The notes under the pieces are model-generated. The model was given only the letters and a program-made list of their open reading frames with translations, did no database searches and was not told the DNA's origin. Source: Zantedeschia hybrid cultivar (lineage: Eukaryota > Streptophyta > Magnoliopsida > Alismatales > Araceae). From it: 64,000 bases of DNA. The stretch covers positions 35,238,001-35,302,000 of the forward strand of contig JARZZO010000016.1 in assembly GCA_030544215.1 (NCBI GenBank), given 5' to 3'. The translations under genes and the position numbers were made by a program. Of the stretch, positions 23,659 through 35,190 are shown piece by piece. Position 1 is the first letter of the stretch; every line of letters begins with the position of its first letter.

Positions 23659-26600
23659 AAAGCCAATCACTTTTATACAGAATACCCATATTATCTAAGT
23701 GACGCTCAAAGACATTTTGAGACAAAGGCTTTGTAAGTAGATCTGCTATGTTGTCGGCTGAAGGAACTCTTTCCACCACGACATCTCCTCAAGCTATAAT
23801 ATCTCTGATCAGATGAAAGAGCCGCAGAATGTGCTTCGACTTCTTATGAGACCTCGGCTCTTTCGCTTGAGCGACTACCCCATTGTTGTCACACAGCAGT
23901 GGGACGGGATCAGATATGCTTTCCACCACACCAAGATTGCCGATGAATTTCTTCATCCATACAGCTTCCTTGGCGGCTTCAGCAGCAGTAATATACTTGG
24001 CTTCCATTGTCGAGTCAGCAGTGGTTTCCTGCTTGAAACTTTTCCAGCTCACTGCTCCCCCGTTGAGTGTGAAAACAAAACCTGATGTAGACTTGCTGTC
24101 GTCAGGATCAGACTGAAAACTGTCAGTGTATCCTTGCAGCTTTAAGTCTCCTCCTCCATGGACTAGAAATAGATCCTTAGTCCTTCTCAAGAACTTAAGG
24201 ATGTATTTCACAGTCTTCCAGTGTTCATCACCTGGATATGCCTGATGTCTGCTTGTAACACTTAGAGCATATGCTACATCAGGTCTGGTACATAGCATGG
24301 CATACATGATAGACCCAATGGCAGAAGCATAGGGGACTTTATCCATCACAGCCCTCTCTTCAGGTGTCTTGGGAGACTGACCTTTAGAGAGTGAAATTCC
24401 ATGTCTCATCGATATGAGACCTCTCTTGGAATTTTCCATGCCAAACCTTTTGACAATGGTTTCTATGTACATGGATTGGATTAAAGCAAGCATCTTCTTT
24501 GATCTATCTCTATAGATTCGTATTCCTAATATGTAAGATGCTTCTCCCAAATCCTTCATGGAGAAGTTCTTTGACAGCAATATCTTTACTAATGACATCA
24601 TTCCTACATCATTCCCAATGAGTAGGATGTTGTCAACGTAAAGAATCAGAAATATGATTGCGCTCCCACTGTTTTTCTTGTATACACAGGGCTCATCTTC
24701 ATTCTTAATGAAGCCATAAGATTTGATGGCCTCATCAAATCTTATGTTCCAGTTTCGGGAAGCTTGCTTCAGTCCATAAATAGACCTCTGCAACTTGCGT
24801 ACCATATCTGGAGATTCTTTGGATGTGAATCCTTCTGGTTGCATCATATACACCTCCTCTTCAAGGTTTCCATTGAGGAAGGCAGTCTTCACATCCATCT
24901 GCCATATTTCATAATCATGGTAGGCAACAATGGCGAGAAGAATTCTGATAGACTTAATCATAGCAACGGGTGAAAAGGTTTCATCATAGTCAACACTTTG
25001 TCTTTGACGATAGCCTTTCGCCACTAATCTTGTTTTATAAGTCTCCATACGTCCATCTGCACCGATCTTTCCTTTAAAGATCCATTTGCAGCCGATAGGT
25101 ACTATACCATCGGGTAAATCTTCTAAGTTCCAAACTTGGTTGATGTACATGGACTGTACTTCAGAATTCATGGCTTCCCGTCATTTCCCGGCCTATGGAC
25201 TTTCAATAGCCTCCTGGTAAGTCTTAGGATCGTCATCCTCATTATAGGGTATCCTTGAACCATCAAAATTAATATGTCCCACATATCTTTCTAGTGGTTT
25301 AGATACTCATTCATACCTACGAGGTTCCTGTGTATCATTTTGAACAGGTTCAGAAACTGACGGTTCATCTGATGAACCGTTACCAGTTTGTAGGTCTAGA
25401 ATTTCTTCCAGAATTACTTTACTCCCATTGTCTTTCTGGAGAATATAATCTTCTTCCAGAAAGACAGCTCTCCTGGCCACAAACACCTTTTGTTCGCCAG
25501 AATGATAAAAGTAATATCCATAAGTTTCCTTTGGATATCCCATAAATCTGCATTTGTCAGTTCTGGACTCCAACTTATCTGTGTCATGTCTTTTAACATG
25601 AGCAGGACATCCCCAGACTTTAACATGTTTAAGGTCTGGTTTCCTTCCATTCCATATCTCATATAGAGTGGTTTCAACAGACTTGTTGGGTACCTTGTTT
25701 AGGATATACATAGCCGAGCTAAGTGCATATCCCCATAAGGACACTGGTAATTTGGACATGCTCATCATAGATTGCACCATTTCCATCAATGTGCGATTTC
25801 TCCTTTTTGATACACCATTCATCTGAGGTGTATAAGGAGGTGTAAGCTGAGAAAGGATACCATTATCGTTTAAGTATTTAATGAACTCTATACTCAAGTA
25901 TTCACCACCCCGATCGGATCAGATGGTTTTTATACTTTTTCCAGTTTGTTTCTCTATTTCATTCTTAAATTCTCTGAATTTCTCAAAGGCTTCAGATTTA
26001 TACTTCAATAAGTATATGTATCCAAACCTTGAGTAATCATCAGTGAATGTAATGAAGTATGAGAAACCACCAATAGCTTGGGTTGACATAGGACCACATA
26101 TATCTGAATGTATGAGTTCTAATATGTCTTTGGCTAATTCTCCAGTTCTACTAAATGGAGACTTAGCCATTTTACCGATTAAACATGACTCAAAGGTTGC
26201 ATATGATTCATAATCAAATGGATCCAAGTATCCATCTTTATGCATCCTTTGGAGTCTGTTTTCACCAATGTGTCCAAGCCTACAATGCCACAAGTAGGCT
26301 TTGTTCATTTCATACTTACTTCTTTTAATTGAAGAACCGATGTGTAAATTATCATGAGACATATTTATTAGATACAAACCATTGGACAAAATAGCAGAAG
26401 CTATTAATTTATTTCCGAAATAAATTGAACAACTATTGTTTCCAAAGTTTAAATTGTATCCAATTCTATCTAAACATGAAATAGAAATAATGTTTCTTAT
26501 TATGTTAGGTACATAATAACATTCATCTAATGAAAATGTGTCTCCGGATGGTAGCTTGAGCTTCACTGTCCCCACAGCGATCGCCGCAACTCTTGCGCCG

Positions 26601-27583
26601 TTACCTAGCCTCAGCTCCACCTCGCCGGTCCTTAGCTTACGTCTTCTTGTCAGTGTCTGAATAGAATTACAGATATGAGATACACATCTAGTATCTAATA
26701 CGCATGATGTACAATCTGTTATTGACAAGTTTACTATCATATAGATACCTGAAGTGTCCTGCTGCTTCACAGTTCCTTGAGCCTTGTCCTTGAGGTATTC
26801 TTTGCAATTCCTCTTCCAGTGGCCTTTTTGGTGACAGTAGAAGCAATCATCATTCTCAGCACTCTTGCCTTTGTCTTTCTTGACAACCTTTGCCTTTCTC
26901 TGAACCTTGTCCTTATTCTTACGAAAAGCTTGGACTGCAAGTCTTTTTATGTTGGTTTTACCAACTATGAGGACTTGAGGTTTATCCTTCACAAGGTTCC
27001 CCTCTGCAGTCTTTAACATGTTCAGTAGTTCAGCTAAGGTGGCCTGGATCTTGTTCATGTTAAAATTAACGGTGAACTGAGCATATGACTGTGGAAGTGA
27101 AGATAACATGAGGTCTATGTGCATCTCCTTTGGAAGTGTAATCCCTAGAGCATCCAGCCTCTCCACCCACTCAATCATCTTCAGTACGTGATTCTGTACT
27201 AAAGTTCCCTCTGCCATCTGAACCTTGAACAGATTCTTCGATATCTCATATCATTCGATTCTGCTCTGCTCACCAAATAGTTCCTTCAAATGGAGCATGA
27301 TGGATCTAGCATCCATCTCTTCATGTTGCCTCTGCAACTCATTGCTCATAGAGGCTAACATATAGCTTTGGGCCATGGTGGAATCTTCCTTCCATTTTTC
27401 ATACACTATCATTTCCTCCTTTGGGACATCTAATGCTGCTTCAGAAGGAGGTTCATTATCCAAGACGTAGGCAATCTGCTTAGACCTGAGGACAATATTC
27501 AGGTTCCTGAGCCAGTCTGAGTAGTTGGTGCCTGTCAAACGGTTGGCATCGAGTATGCCTCGCAACGGGTTATGGTGCGACAT
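23659..27583 (-). pseudogene. Copia A gag-pol, one frame with six nonsense codons
   Basis: A single frame of about 1308 codons runs from Met at 27583 to TAG at 23659 with no frameshift. Domains in order are gag (RLTGTNYSDWLRNLNIVL), CCHC knuckle CFYCHQKGHWKRNC (about 26850), protease, GAG-pre-integrase HCRLGHIGENRL, integrase (DICGPM, FTDDYSRFGY), RT (AFLNGNLEEEVYMMQPEGF) and RNase H (STSGFVFTLNGGAVSWKS). Stops are at 27251 (TGA), 25919 (TGA), 25307 (TGA), 25193 (TAG), 25181 (TGA) and 23789 (TGA). The protease loop is DTR where DTG is expected, and the RT box is YVDN where YVDD is expected. Five stops are TGA at places where relatives have Arg or Trp. Confidence 0.92.
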
Positions 27584-27766
27584 TCTAGCCTACAGGAGAT
27601 AATCAAATGATAATTAGCAGGTATTCAGATTAACTAAAACAAGATATGGTCTTTTATTATCTAGTTTTACTCCCACTAATTTTCGACGGACTGTATAACC
27701 TTCAGATATACAGAACGGGAGACGTCGACTGTCTCCTAGTGGGGATCAGAATCTCCAAGCATCACG

Positions 27767-28090
27767 GTATGATCTCGGGTAAACACGTAGTATCATACTG
27801 CTATCTCAGAGCAATCATCTCATGATAATTGCAACTCCTTGCAATATCCGATCATATTTCGGCTCCCAGGTTATTAATGGTCCCGGATAAACACAGTAGA
27901 CCATTATCCCCGGTCTAAGTATTACCATCAATACGTGATAAAGTAGAGTAGAAATATAGTTCCCCGGTAAACACATGGATGACTATATCGTTCCTCTACT
28001 CTTATCCTAAGGCATCTAATGCCATGATCAATAGTCCTTTCATCAGTCAATGTCAAACCTCGGGTAAACACATAGTATCTGCCACCACTG
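27767..28090 (-). ncRNA. Candidate leader hairpin array, copia A
   Basis: Four repeats share a loop like CCGGRTAAACACRTAGTA but have different flanking arms that pair: GTATGAT/ATCATAC (27767-27773, 27792-27798), TAATGGTC/GACCATTA (27875-27882, 27899-27906) and ATATAGT/ACTATAT (27954-27960, 27982-27988). A weaker fourth has TCAGT/ACTGA (about 28043-28090). Spacing is 80-110 bp. Different but still complementary arms around a shared loop suggest selected RNA structure, possibly packaging or translation control. No known RNA family is claimed. Confidence 0.5.
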
Positions 28091-29215
28091 AATTAAGTTC
28101 TATTAATCATATTGATGGAGAGCCACGTGGTGCATTCTCAATGACTCGCGCTCCAACTTAAAATTTGTTATGAGGGTTTTACTTATTTAGTTTGGTCTCA
28201 TCCTAGGTGATAGTATTAAATATATCGAATATATTATAAATACTAATAACCTTGCTAATTTGATTCACAATCAAAATAGAAACATACGCATCACAAACAT
28301 GTCATTAGTGTGGTTATGGACGGCATTGCGGTTTGGTTTGAGCCAGACAGTCAAACACGCACACACACATAATATAACAGTTTATATCATGAGTCTGCAA
28401 ACTCATAGATTTAATGAACTCCTTCATCTTCATCTGGTTGCAGTTGTGGATCATCTTCGCTCCATGCGCAGCTGCCTCGAATAAATTACATCATAATTCA
28501 TAATGACAAGATAATTTATAAAAGGAGGAAGCCTTATGGCAATTACATCAAGGAGGGAGATAGAAATACATTGGAATATGAGAGGGAGAGGTTCGCAGAC
28601 CTCTATTTATTAACAATTAATAAGTCACACAACCAGATTTTACATCCACAATTAATGCTCGTCCATGACCACCATGTGTTTTATTTAAACAATCCACACA
28701 TGAATTGCACATCAAATGGCTAAATTAAAATTTTCAAAAATAAATATTTTGGTTTCATAAAACCAGGAACCAATCAAAATTGGATTTAGAAATTTTTTGA
28801 AACCATTTTACAGTTTAATCATGCTAATTTAAATCGAATTTAAAACAAACAGTCAACATACATCAAATGCATATTAAAATTCCAAAATATAACTTTCTAA
28901 AATATTCCATGCTAATTTCAAATTAATCTAACAATTAGATTAATCAACATATGTTATTTACTATTATCTCATATGAATCTAACAATTAGATCATAAAGTT
29001 AAAGTTAATTAATTATTTAACATTTAAATCAATAATTAACCATAACTATTAACAATATTTGTTAATCAGGATAATAATAATAAAAAAATTGTTATGAGTT
29101 TTCAGAAAATTAAATTGAATAAAACTTCAATTTCAAAACAATTTTGAAATTTTAAAAGTTTTAAAAACAATTTAAAATAAAAAACCCAAAGAAAAAAAAA
29201 AAACAAGGTGGTTCA

Positions 29216-29238
29216 CCCCCCCCCCCCCCCCCCCCCCC
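29216..29238. repeat. 23-base C homopolymer
   Basis: An uninterrupted run of 23 C (G on the element's sense strand) marks the AT-rich to GC-rich boundary of the copia A leader. Exact length may be an assembly approximation. Confidence 0.9.
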
Positions 29239-29930
29239 TTGGTCGAACTAGGGCTCAGCCCAGCTAAGCTTGGGGCTCGGACTAGGGCACCCTGGTTCGG
29301 ACCAGGGGTGCCTGGCCCCAAGCCAGGGGGCTCAGGGCTCAGACCCGGTCAGAGCCCGGCCTGGTCCGGTCGGACCATGCGGGCTAGGAAACCCTAGCCG
29401 CATGGCCCAAACCAGGGCCTCTCCCTCTCCCCCCCGACGGCGGCGCCTGCAAGCAGGAACGGTGGGGGAAGGGGGGAGGGCACCGGACCGTCGCCGCTCA
29501 CCTCGTCGGCGCCGGACGGCGCCTGTGTTGTCGCCCAACCCCAAAGGAGGTGCCCGAAACCTCCTATAAACCTGCCTTTGAACCCAGGGGATGGGAAGGC
29601 CAACACCGGCCGATCACTGCTGGCAACACCACGCCGGCGCCGGAGGTGATTACTGTGCCAATCGGTGGGAACCTATGGTCATACCAGAATCCAACCCGGA
29701 TACATCGCAACACATGTGATTATCCAAATACCCCACCGAACCACGTTCTTCGTCCCACGAAGAATACGAGAAACCCAAAAATACGATTTTTGCATAAATA
29801 AAATTAATCTAATTAATTCCATCCATCTTATGAATATTATTTCTCCAACAGAATCGTAAAATATGCATGGAATATAATTGGAAAATTAAATTTTAGAATT
29901 CGAAACGGCGAAGAACACAGTGATAACCTG

Positions 29931-29942
29931 GCTCTGATACCA
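29931..29942 (-). promoter_or_regulatory. Primer-binding site (iMet tRNA), copia A
   Basis: The minus strand reads TGGTATCAGAGC one base from the 5' LTR. This is the standard complement to the 3' end of plant initiator methionine tRNA. Confidence 0.95.
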
Positions 29943-29943
29943 C

Positions 29944-31516
29944 TGTTGGGATCGTTGTGTCGGGATCCGACCGAGAAACGTAGCGGAATAAAATTTTCGG
30001 GATCGGATCCGTCCCGTTTTGATTAACAAAATAAAAACAGAGTAAATCGGATTTACTTTGCGCGGATTCGAATCCGCGTCCATTTTTCGGTTCCGTCGGA
30101 GCGATGTCGCAAGTCGCGCAGATGCCCGACCTCTAGCGGTATCCACGCGGTTCTCCTCGCGATGGATCATCCTTGCTTCCTCGCTGGATGCGGCGTTCGT
30201 AGATTCCGTCTGGTTGCGCGTAATCCGCCGCGACATGCGGATTCGGAATCTCCCGTCGGACGGAAGGTGGAGTAGTCGGGAGTCGAAGCGGAGCCTCCAT
30301 ATGGCCGCCTCGTGTCGCACGCCCAAAAGAGAGGAGAGAGAGAGAAAGAACGACGGCTAGGTTAGGGTTGCTGGCCCTCGACGTAGTATCCGTTCTTTTA
30401 TAATAAGTCTGTTTGCGGTTTTTCGTAAGAACCTAGACTTATCCGAAATCCTGTCGAATTATCCATCGACTTGAAAACCATTTGCGTGTGACCCTCTAGG
30501 CCCAAATAGCAGTCCAGTTAATAGCACAGTAACCTTTTACTGACCCACTGAATTAATTAATATCCTTATATTCAATTAATCAGCCGAATTTATTGTCCCA
30601 CAATAAATTCGGACGGACTTCCGATCACGTTGGATGCCAAGCAATATTGCGTGATCCTAGATGGCACTGGAGTTATCGCAACCCTCTATTGGAACCATTC
30701 TGTCATCGGTTAGCGCGTAGATATAATCCTTCATCCATGCAATATTCCCAAATCGACCTAGGATATGGTTTACTGTTAAACCCTATTCGGTCGATTCACT
30801 TGAATCAGATGCCGCTAATCTGAATCCGATAACTCCTTATCGAATATAGAGTCCGCCCTAGCCAGGGAATTTAAGCGCATCATTCCCGGAACATTCTCTC
30901 TCGAACTACCGAGAGCGGATGATCCCGTATTGAACACACAATTACCTTCGAGGGCATTTCCCTGAACCCGATCGCTTGACTTATTGATAACCCATGGTTA
31001 GGGATTCGTTAGTCAAGGTCAAAGTTCAGAAACCTATCGACAAGATATCTTTGGTGTCTCAAGTCCAAGGATCATCCACGCAACCATGACTAAATAATCG
31101 AGCTGGTTAACAGTGAGGTGTTTACCATCTAGCGATTCATAGTCGGATCAGTTCAGTGAACTCATTCGCCAATGAGCACCTACAGGTCTAACATAGTGTC
31201 TCCACACAAGTGACTTATAGGATCAGTCACCCTCATCATATGAGCTGAAGTAACCTATACTAGTCTATCCGGATGTTGGATGTCCTATCTCAAACATCCT
31301 ATGACTAGGAACAATTAAGAACATGTGTTTGTAAGTCTTCGGTCCTGTAATTATAATCTGATCATAATCCGTGGACTGTTGCACATGTTCATGGACTTCA
31401 TCGTGATACGATAAACATAGATCGAATTAATTACACACAATGAATTATTGCCATTTATTAATAATCTGAATCAGTACATAGTATCGGATTGGCTTTGAGA
31501 CCATCTAATACTAACA
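29944..31516 (-). repeat. 5' LTR of copia A
   Basis: This 1573-bp LTR matches 22055-23642. The minus-strand TATA box is at 30395-30403 and the palindrome at 30061-30078. The open frames inside it (29886-30326, 30058-30360) recur in both LTRs and are not genes. Confidence 0.93.
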
Positions 31517-32306
31517 GGACCAGCATCCTCATCACGAGCCGGAGACGGAGCGGCTCGATCTCGTTCAGGCAGTGGAGCCACATTTGCCTGCCGAACCGCC
31601 TCCGACCAGCCGTCACCCACAGCTGGCCCTCCTCGCCCATACCCAGATATGGGCGCCAGATTACCTGCATATAGGTTAGACGCATTCATATAAATAAATT
31701 TCATTTAATTAACTGAAACATTGCATTTAATAAAAATGGACAATTAAAAGACTTATCAGGAGCTCCGGGTAATCAAGGAATTGACGGCGGAGGGCCGTCA
31801 GCTGATGGTGCTGTGGGGCCGTATCCACGATTGGCTGCCAACGGCGAGCCAACGGGATAGCGTCCGGCCTCACGATCCTTGCTCGGCCGAGCGGGAAGTA
31901 ATAGTAGCTCCACACCTGCATGTAAGTTAGAAAAGCATCATATCATTGCATTTCATATCATAAACAAATAAATAAAATAACTTAATACCTGGAGGAGCGG
32001 CGAAAAGCCACTGACAGTCGTCTCGCGGTCCGGCGTGACCGCGGAGAGATCAGCGAACAGGTGGGCCAGGAGGGCTGCATCCCATGTATACTCGTGCAAA
32101 CTATCTAGGTCATCTAATAAATAAAGAAATCTATAGTGGATATGGTCGCCCTTCGTGCCGAAGAGCAACCGACCAAAGAAGAAAACTAAGAAAACTCGAA
32201 GTTGCCTATCTATCTCCTCTACCTGATCAGGGTCACTACAATAGACGGCAGAGGAGGACTCAACTAACCTACTCCTAAACTCCTCCCGGGTCCCATCCGA
32301 TCGACG

Positions 32307-32311
32307 TCGGG
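32307..32311. repeat. Target duplication of gag-only gypsy
   Basis: TCGGG lies before the left LTR and CCGGG (36546-36550) after the right one, matching at four of five bases. Confidence 0.55.
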
Positions 32312-32402
32312 TGTAAGGACTGAGGTTTCGGATTCTGTATTCGGGTCGGGTTCGGGCCGGATCCCCTGGTTTGGACCCTGGGGGGGTCTTGAGATTTCCA
32401 AC

Positions 32403-33641
32403 TGAATGACGTCTGCACTGCTCGACGCCTTTCAAAAGGCGTCAGGGTGTGTGGACGCCATTTAGGTCTGCTTGCAGTTGTGCCACGTGTGCGCCACGTG
32501 GGCGGGTTTCGGGCCGCGAGAGTACGGCCCCTGTCACATCGTCTGAACGGCGTCCAGGTCGGTCGACGCGATTCAGACTGCGACCCTGCCGTGTCAGTGT
32601 GCGGCGTCAGAGCGTTGTCAGTACGGCCTGTCCTGTCGTCTGAACGGTGTCCGCGGTGAGCGACGCGTTTCAGAGCGTTGTCAGTACGGCCGTCCTGTCA
32701 GACTGATTGGCGTCTGCCTCGATCGACGCATTTTAGCTAGATTCAGATTGACCCCGCGAGCCTCCCCTTCTTTCCCTCATTTTCGCCTTCACCCTCTCTC
32801 TCTTCGCCCTCTCCGTTCCCTCCGCCCTCCTTCCATCCTTCCCTTCCTCTTCTTCCTCTTCCATCACTCCATAGCCTCCTTACCTCTCACCTCTACCTCC
32901 ACCACCTCCTTCGCGGCGTTCCATTCTCCGGACGGCGGCCGACGTCCCGGCGGAGTGGCGGTGTCCTCGAGGGTACCGACGGCGGTCTGCGGTGCGGCGG
33001 GTCGGCGGCACGGAGCTTGAAGGAGTTCAAGAACCGGTAGGGGGACGAACCTTGCATGTGTTGCTCGTGTTTTCCTTGGCGTGACATGACGTGTTTTGGG
33101 ATAGATTGAGTATGTTTAGGGGGTGTTCTCGTGGGTATGGCCACGCTCGTGAACGTGGATTTGTAGCATGCTTGTGGTGGATGAACTTCTTTTCCTCCCC
33201 CTTCTGTTTTGGGGCTTTTTCGGGGTATTTGGGGTTAAGGGAGAAACCCTCGGATCGAACCAGGGAACCAGGTTTCTGGCGCTAAACGGCGTCGTGCCTG
33301 GTCGACGCCTTTTAGAAGGACGTCAGGGCAGTACGACGCCTTTTAGGGCAGAAACCTCCCTGTTCGAGGTTTCACGAGTTTGGGGTTCTAGGGGCTAAAT
33401 GACGTCATGGATGGACGACGCCTTTTAGAAGGACGTCGGGCCATCATGACGCCATTTAGGCAGGAAATCACCCCGACTGAGGGTCTGCAAATCTGGAATT
33501 TCGATGTGATTGGCGTATGTGGACTTGGACGCATTTTAAAGGGCGACTCCCTATGTAGACGCGTTTCAATGAATAATCTGACTTTTAATGAACCTATTTG
33601 AGGGTCTTGAATGGCGTCGACCTCGGTTGACGCGATTCAAG
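32403..33641. repeat. GCGTC palindromes in gag-only LTR (cluster 2)
   Basis: About ten palindromes occur, including TGAATGACGTC/GACGCCTTTCA and AAAAGGCGTC/GACGCCATTTA (32403-32464), CTGAACGGCGTC/GACGCGATTCAG (32543-32576), CTGAACGGTGTC/GACGCGTTTCAG (32640-32673), CTAAACGGCGTC/GACGCCTTTTAG (33282-33315), CTAAATGACGTC/GACGCCTTTTAG (33395-33428) and CTTGAATGGCGTC/GACGCGATTCAAG (33606-33641). The last ends about 10 bp before TATAAACC (33651). Confidence 0.85.
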
Positions 33642-33650
33642 ACAGAGCTG

Positions 33651-33658
33651 TATAAACC
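33651..33658 (+). promoter_or_regulatory. TATA-like box in gag-only LTR
   Basis: TATAAACC follows the last palindrome by about 10 bp in sense orientation. It is the best TATA match in this LTR on reading. Confidence 0.4.
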
Positions 33659-35037
33659 CTGGTTTTAACATGTGTTTCACTGTGGGACGGTTCAATGCAT
33701 GTTTTACGTTGTACACTGAGACTGAGGACTTCTGCGTAAGTGGAATTACATCATGTTATATGTCTGTATGTGCTTATACGACTGTGGATCAGAATGACTG
33801 TGGTTTACGTTTGTCACCATGGACCGATGGGGACAGGGTCATAGTGTCTGTGAGGCATTGTGTCGTACCGGTGGGAGAAGGGGTACATGTTGTGTTTTAC
33901 GTTTAGCTGAGGGAAGCAGAACCACCTTGAGCCCGTCGGGCCGGAGTAGCCGGTGCGCTATCCGAGGGGTTGCTGTTTGGTCTCAGCGGGTCGGGGTTTC
34001 TCTGCTTGTCGTGGCAGCTTCCGGCGCGTTTCTTGCTGTGGAGCTGGTTGTGGTACTGTTGGAGTTGTTTTACCCCTGTAGCCACTGGGCCTGATGTGAC
34101 CTTTGATCAAGGTTACGAGTGGTACCCTTAGCCCTTTGGCCTGATGCAGCCCGTGAGGTTAGGGTTGTGGGTAGTTCCTGTAGCTTCGGCTTGACGGAGG
34201 TTCGCCGGTCCCCAGGGCCCTCCTGAAGCACTGAGGCCTAGCGTGGAGGCAATCCGGTTGGTAGGACAGTAGTCTAGACTACTTGTGTGCACGCATAGCT
34301 GGGCAGTGACGGTACACTGGTCCCAGCTAGTCCTAGTTTGACTCACTGCCTCACCCTACAGTGCCCCGGAACACTGTGGGGGCGGACAGGCGTGAGTAGT
34401 GGTGGTAGTGTTGTGAGGCGACGTTTGACTTTGGTCGATAGTGTGGTTCAGTCGCTTTGTGGACTTTGGCTGTGAGACGTGACTCTGTGTTGGGTCCTTC
34501 GGGTTGCTTAGAACTGTTCCTGTTACACTGCTTATCGTACGTTTCATATCAGGTTGGGTTCTATGTTCACTGCTTTGTTTAATTGTCATATATCTGTGTT
34601 GTTGCACTTGTGGGTGTATGAGTGGGAGGCAGCGGATCGGATGATCCCTACTGAGCCCAATTCTGGTGTGGCTCACTCCCTGCGGTTTCAGGTGTGGACC
34701 TCGTGGCGTTTGGCGGCGGGTGGTGTCTTCTTGGTGTGCGGACCAGCAGCTGTCTCAGTTCCGGGGTATGCCCCGATGTTGTTGTACTTTACTTCTGCCT
34801 GTACATATTTAATTTGTTGGACCATGTAATTATTGTTGGACTGTATACGGACATTGTTATCTTCCTTCCTGCGCACTTGTTATACCTTTGTAGTCCGTGT
34901 GATTGTTATATTTAGCCTTGTTTAGCACTTATTCCTCCAGATGTGTTGTGTGAGATCCGGGTGTGAACCCGTAGTTAATGGGCTGACATCCATTTAGTGA
35001 TCGGGTCTCCGGTCATAGGATGGCGGGTCATTACAGT

Positions 35038-35049
35038 TGGTATCAGAGC
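35038..35049 (+). promoter_or_regulatory. Primer-binding site (iMet tRNA), gag-only gypsy
   Basis: TGGTATCAGAGC lies two bases after the 5' LTR end. Confidence 0.95.
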
Positions 35050-35190
35050 TCAGTCTGGTCGAGTATGTGGCAAACTGGGTTAGATATTATAGTCCAACAA
35101 TAAGTACGAGTCTGTACAGGCGATGGCTACTGGTATAGATTGATAGGTTTTGACGTGCTTTGGTTCGATTTTCGTGTCTGTGGGGTAGTG

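Larger units (their letters stand above)
27584..29930 (-). other. Copia A 5' leader
   Basis: About 2.3 kb of untranslated DNA runs from primer site to gag. From the gag side it holds a hairpin array (27767-28090), an AT-rich part (28700-29200), a 23-base C run (29216-29238) and a GC-rich part (29240-29650). The GC-rich block gives long frames on both strands (29270-29606) that are Arg/Pro-rich and look accidental. Confidence 0.6.
22055..31516 (-). mobile_element. Full-length Ty1/copia element A
   Basis: This 9.46-kb element has two LTRs of about 1.58 kb (TGTTGGG...TAACA on the plus strand), an initiator-Met primer site, a polypurine tract and gag-protease-integrase-RT-RNase H in copia order on the minus strand. 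It inserted into exon 4 of the PMD gene with a near-matching duplication. In the first 120 bases the LTRs differ at roughly eight positions by eye, so it is not recent. It is structurally complete but coding-dead. Confidence 0.93.
32312..35035 (+). repeat. 5' LTR of gag-only gypsy
   Basis: The end is fixed by the 135-bp copy at 36411-36545 and the following primer site. The start TGTAAGGACTGAGGTTTCGG matches the solo LTR end at 62469 on the opposite strand. The first 1.3 kb carries the densest GCGTC palindrome cluster. The open frames in 32447-34915 have no domain. Confidence 0.85.

Noticed and set aside
29270..29606. Arg/Pro-rich open frames on both strands in the GC-rich copia A leader
   Set aside because: GC-rich DNA lacks stop codons by composition; the frames overlap on opposite strands and show no domain.
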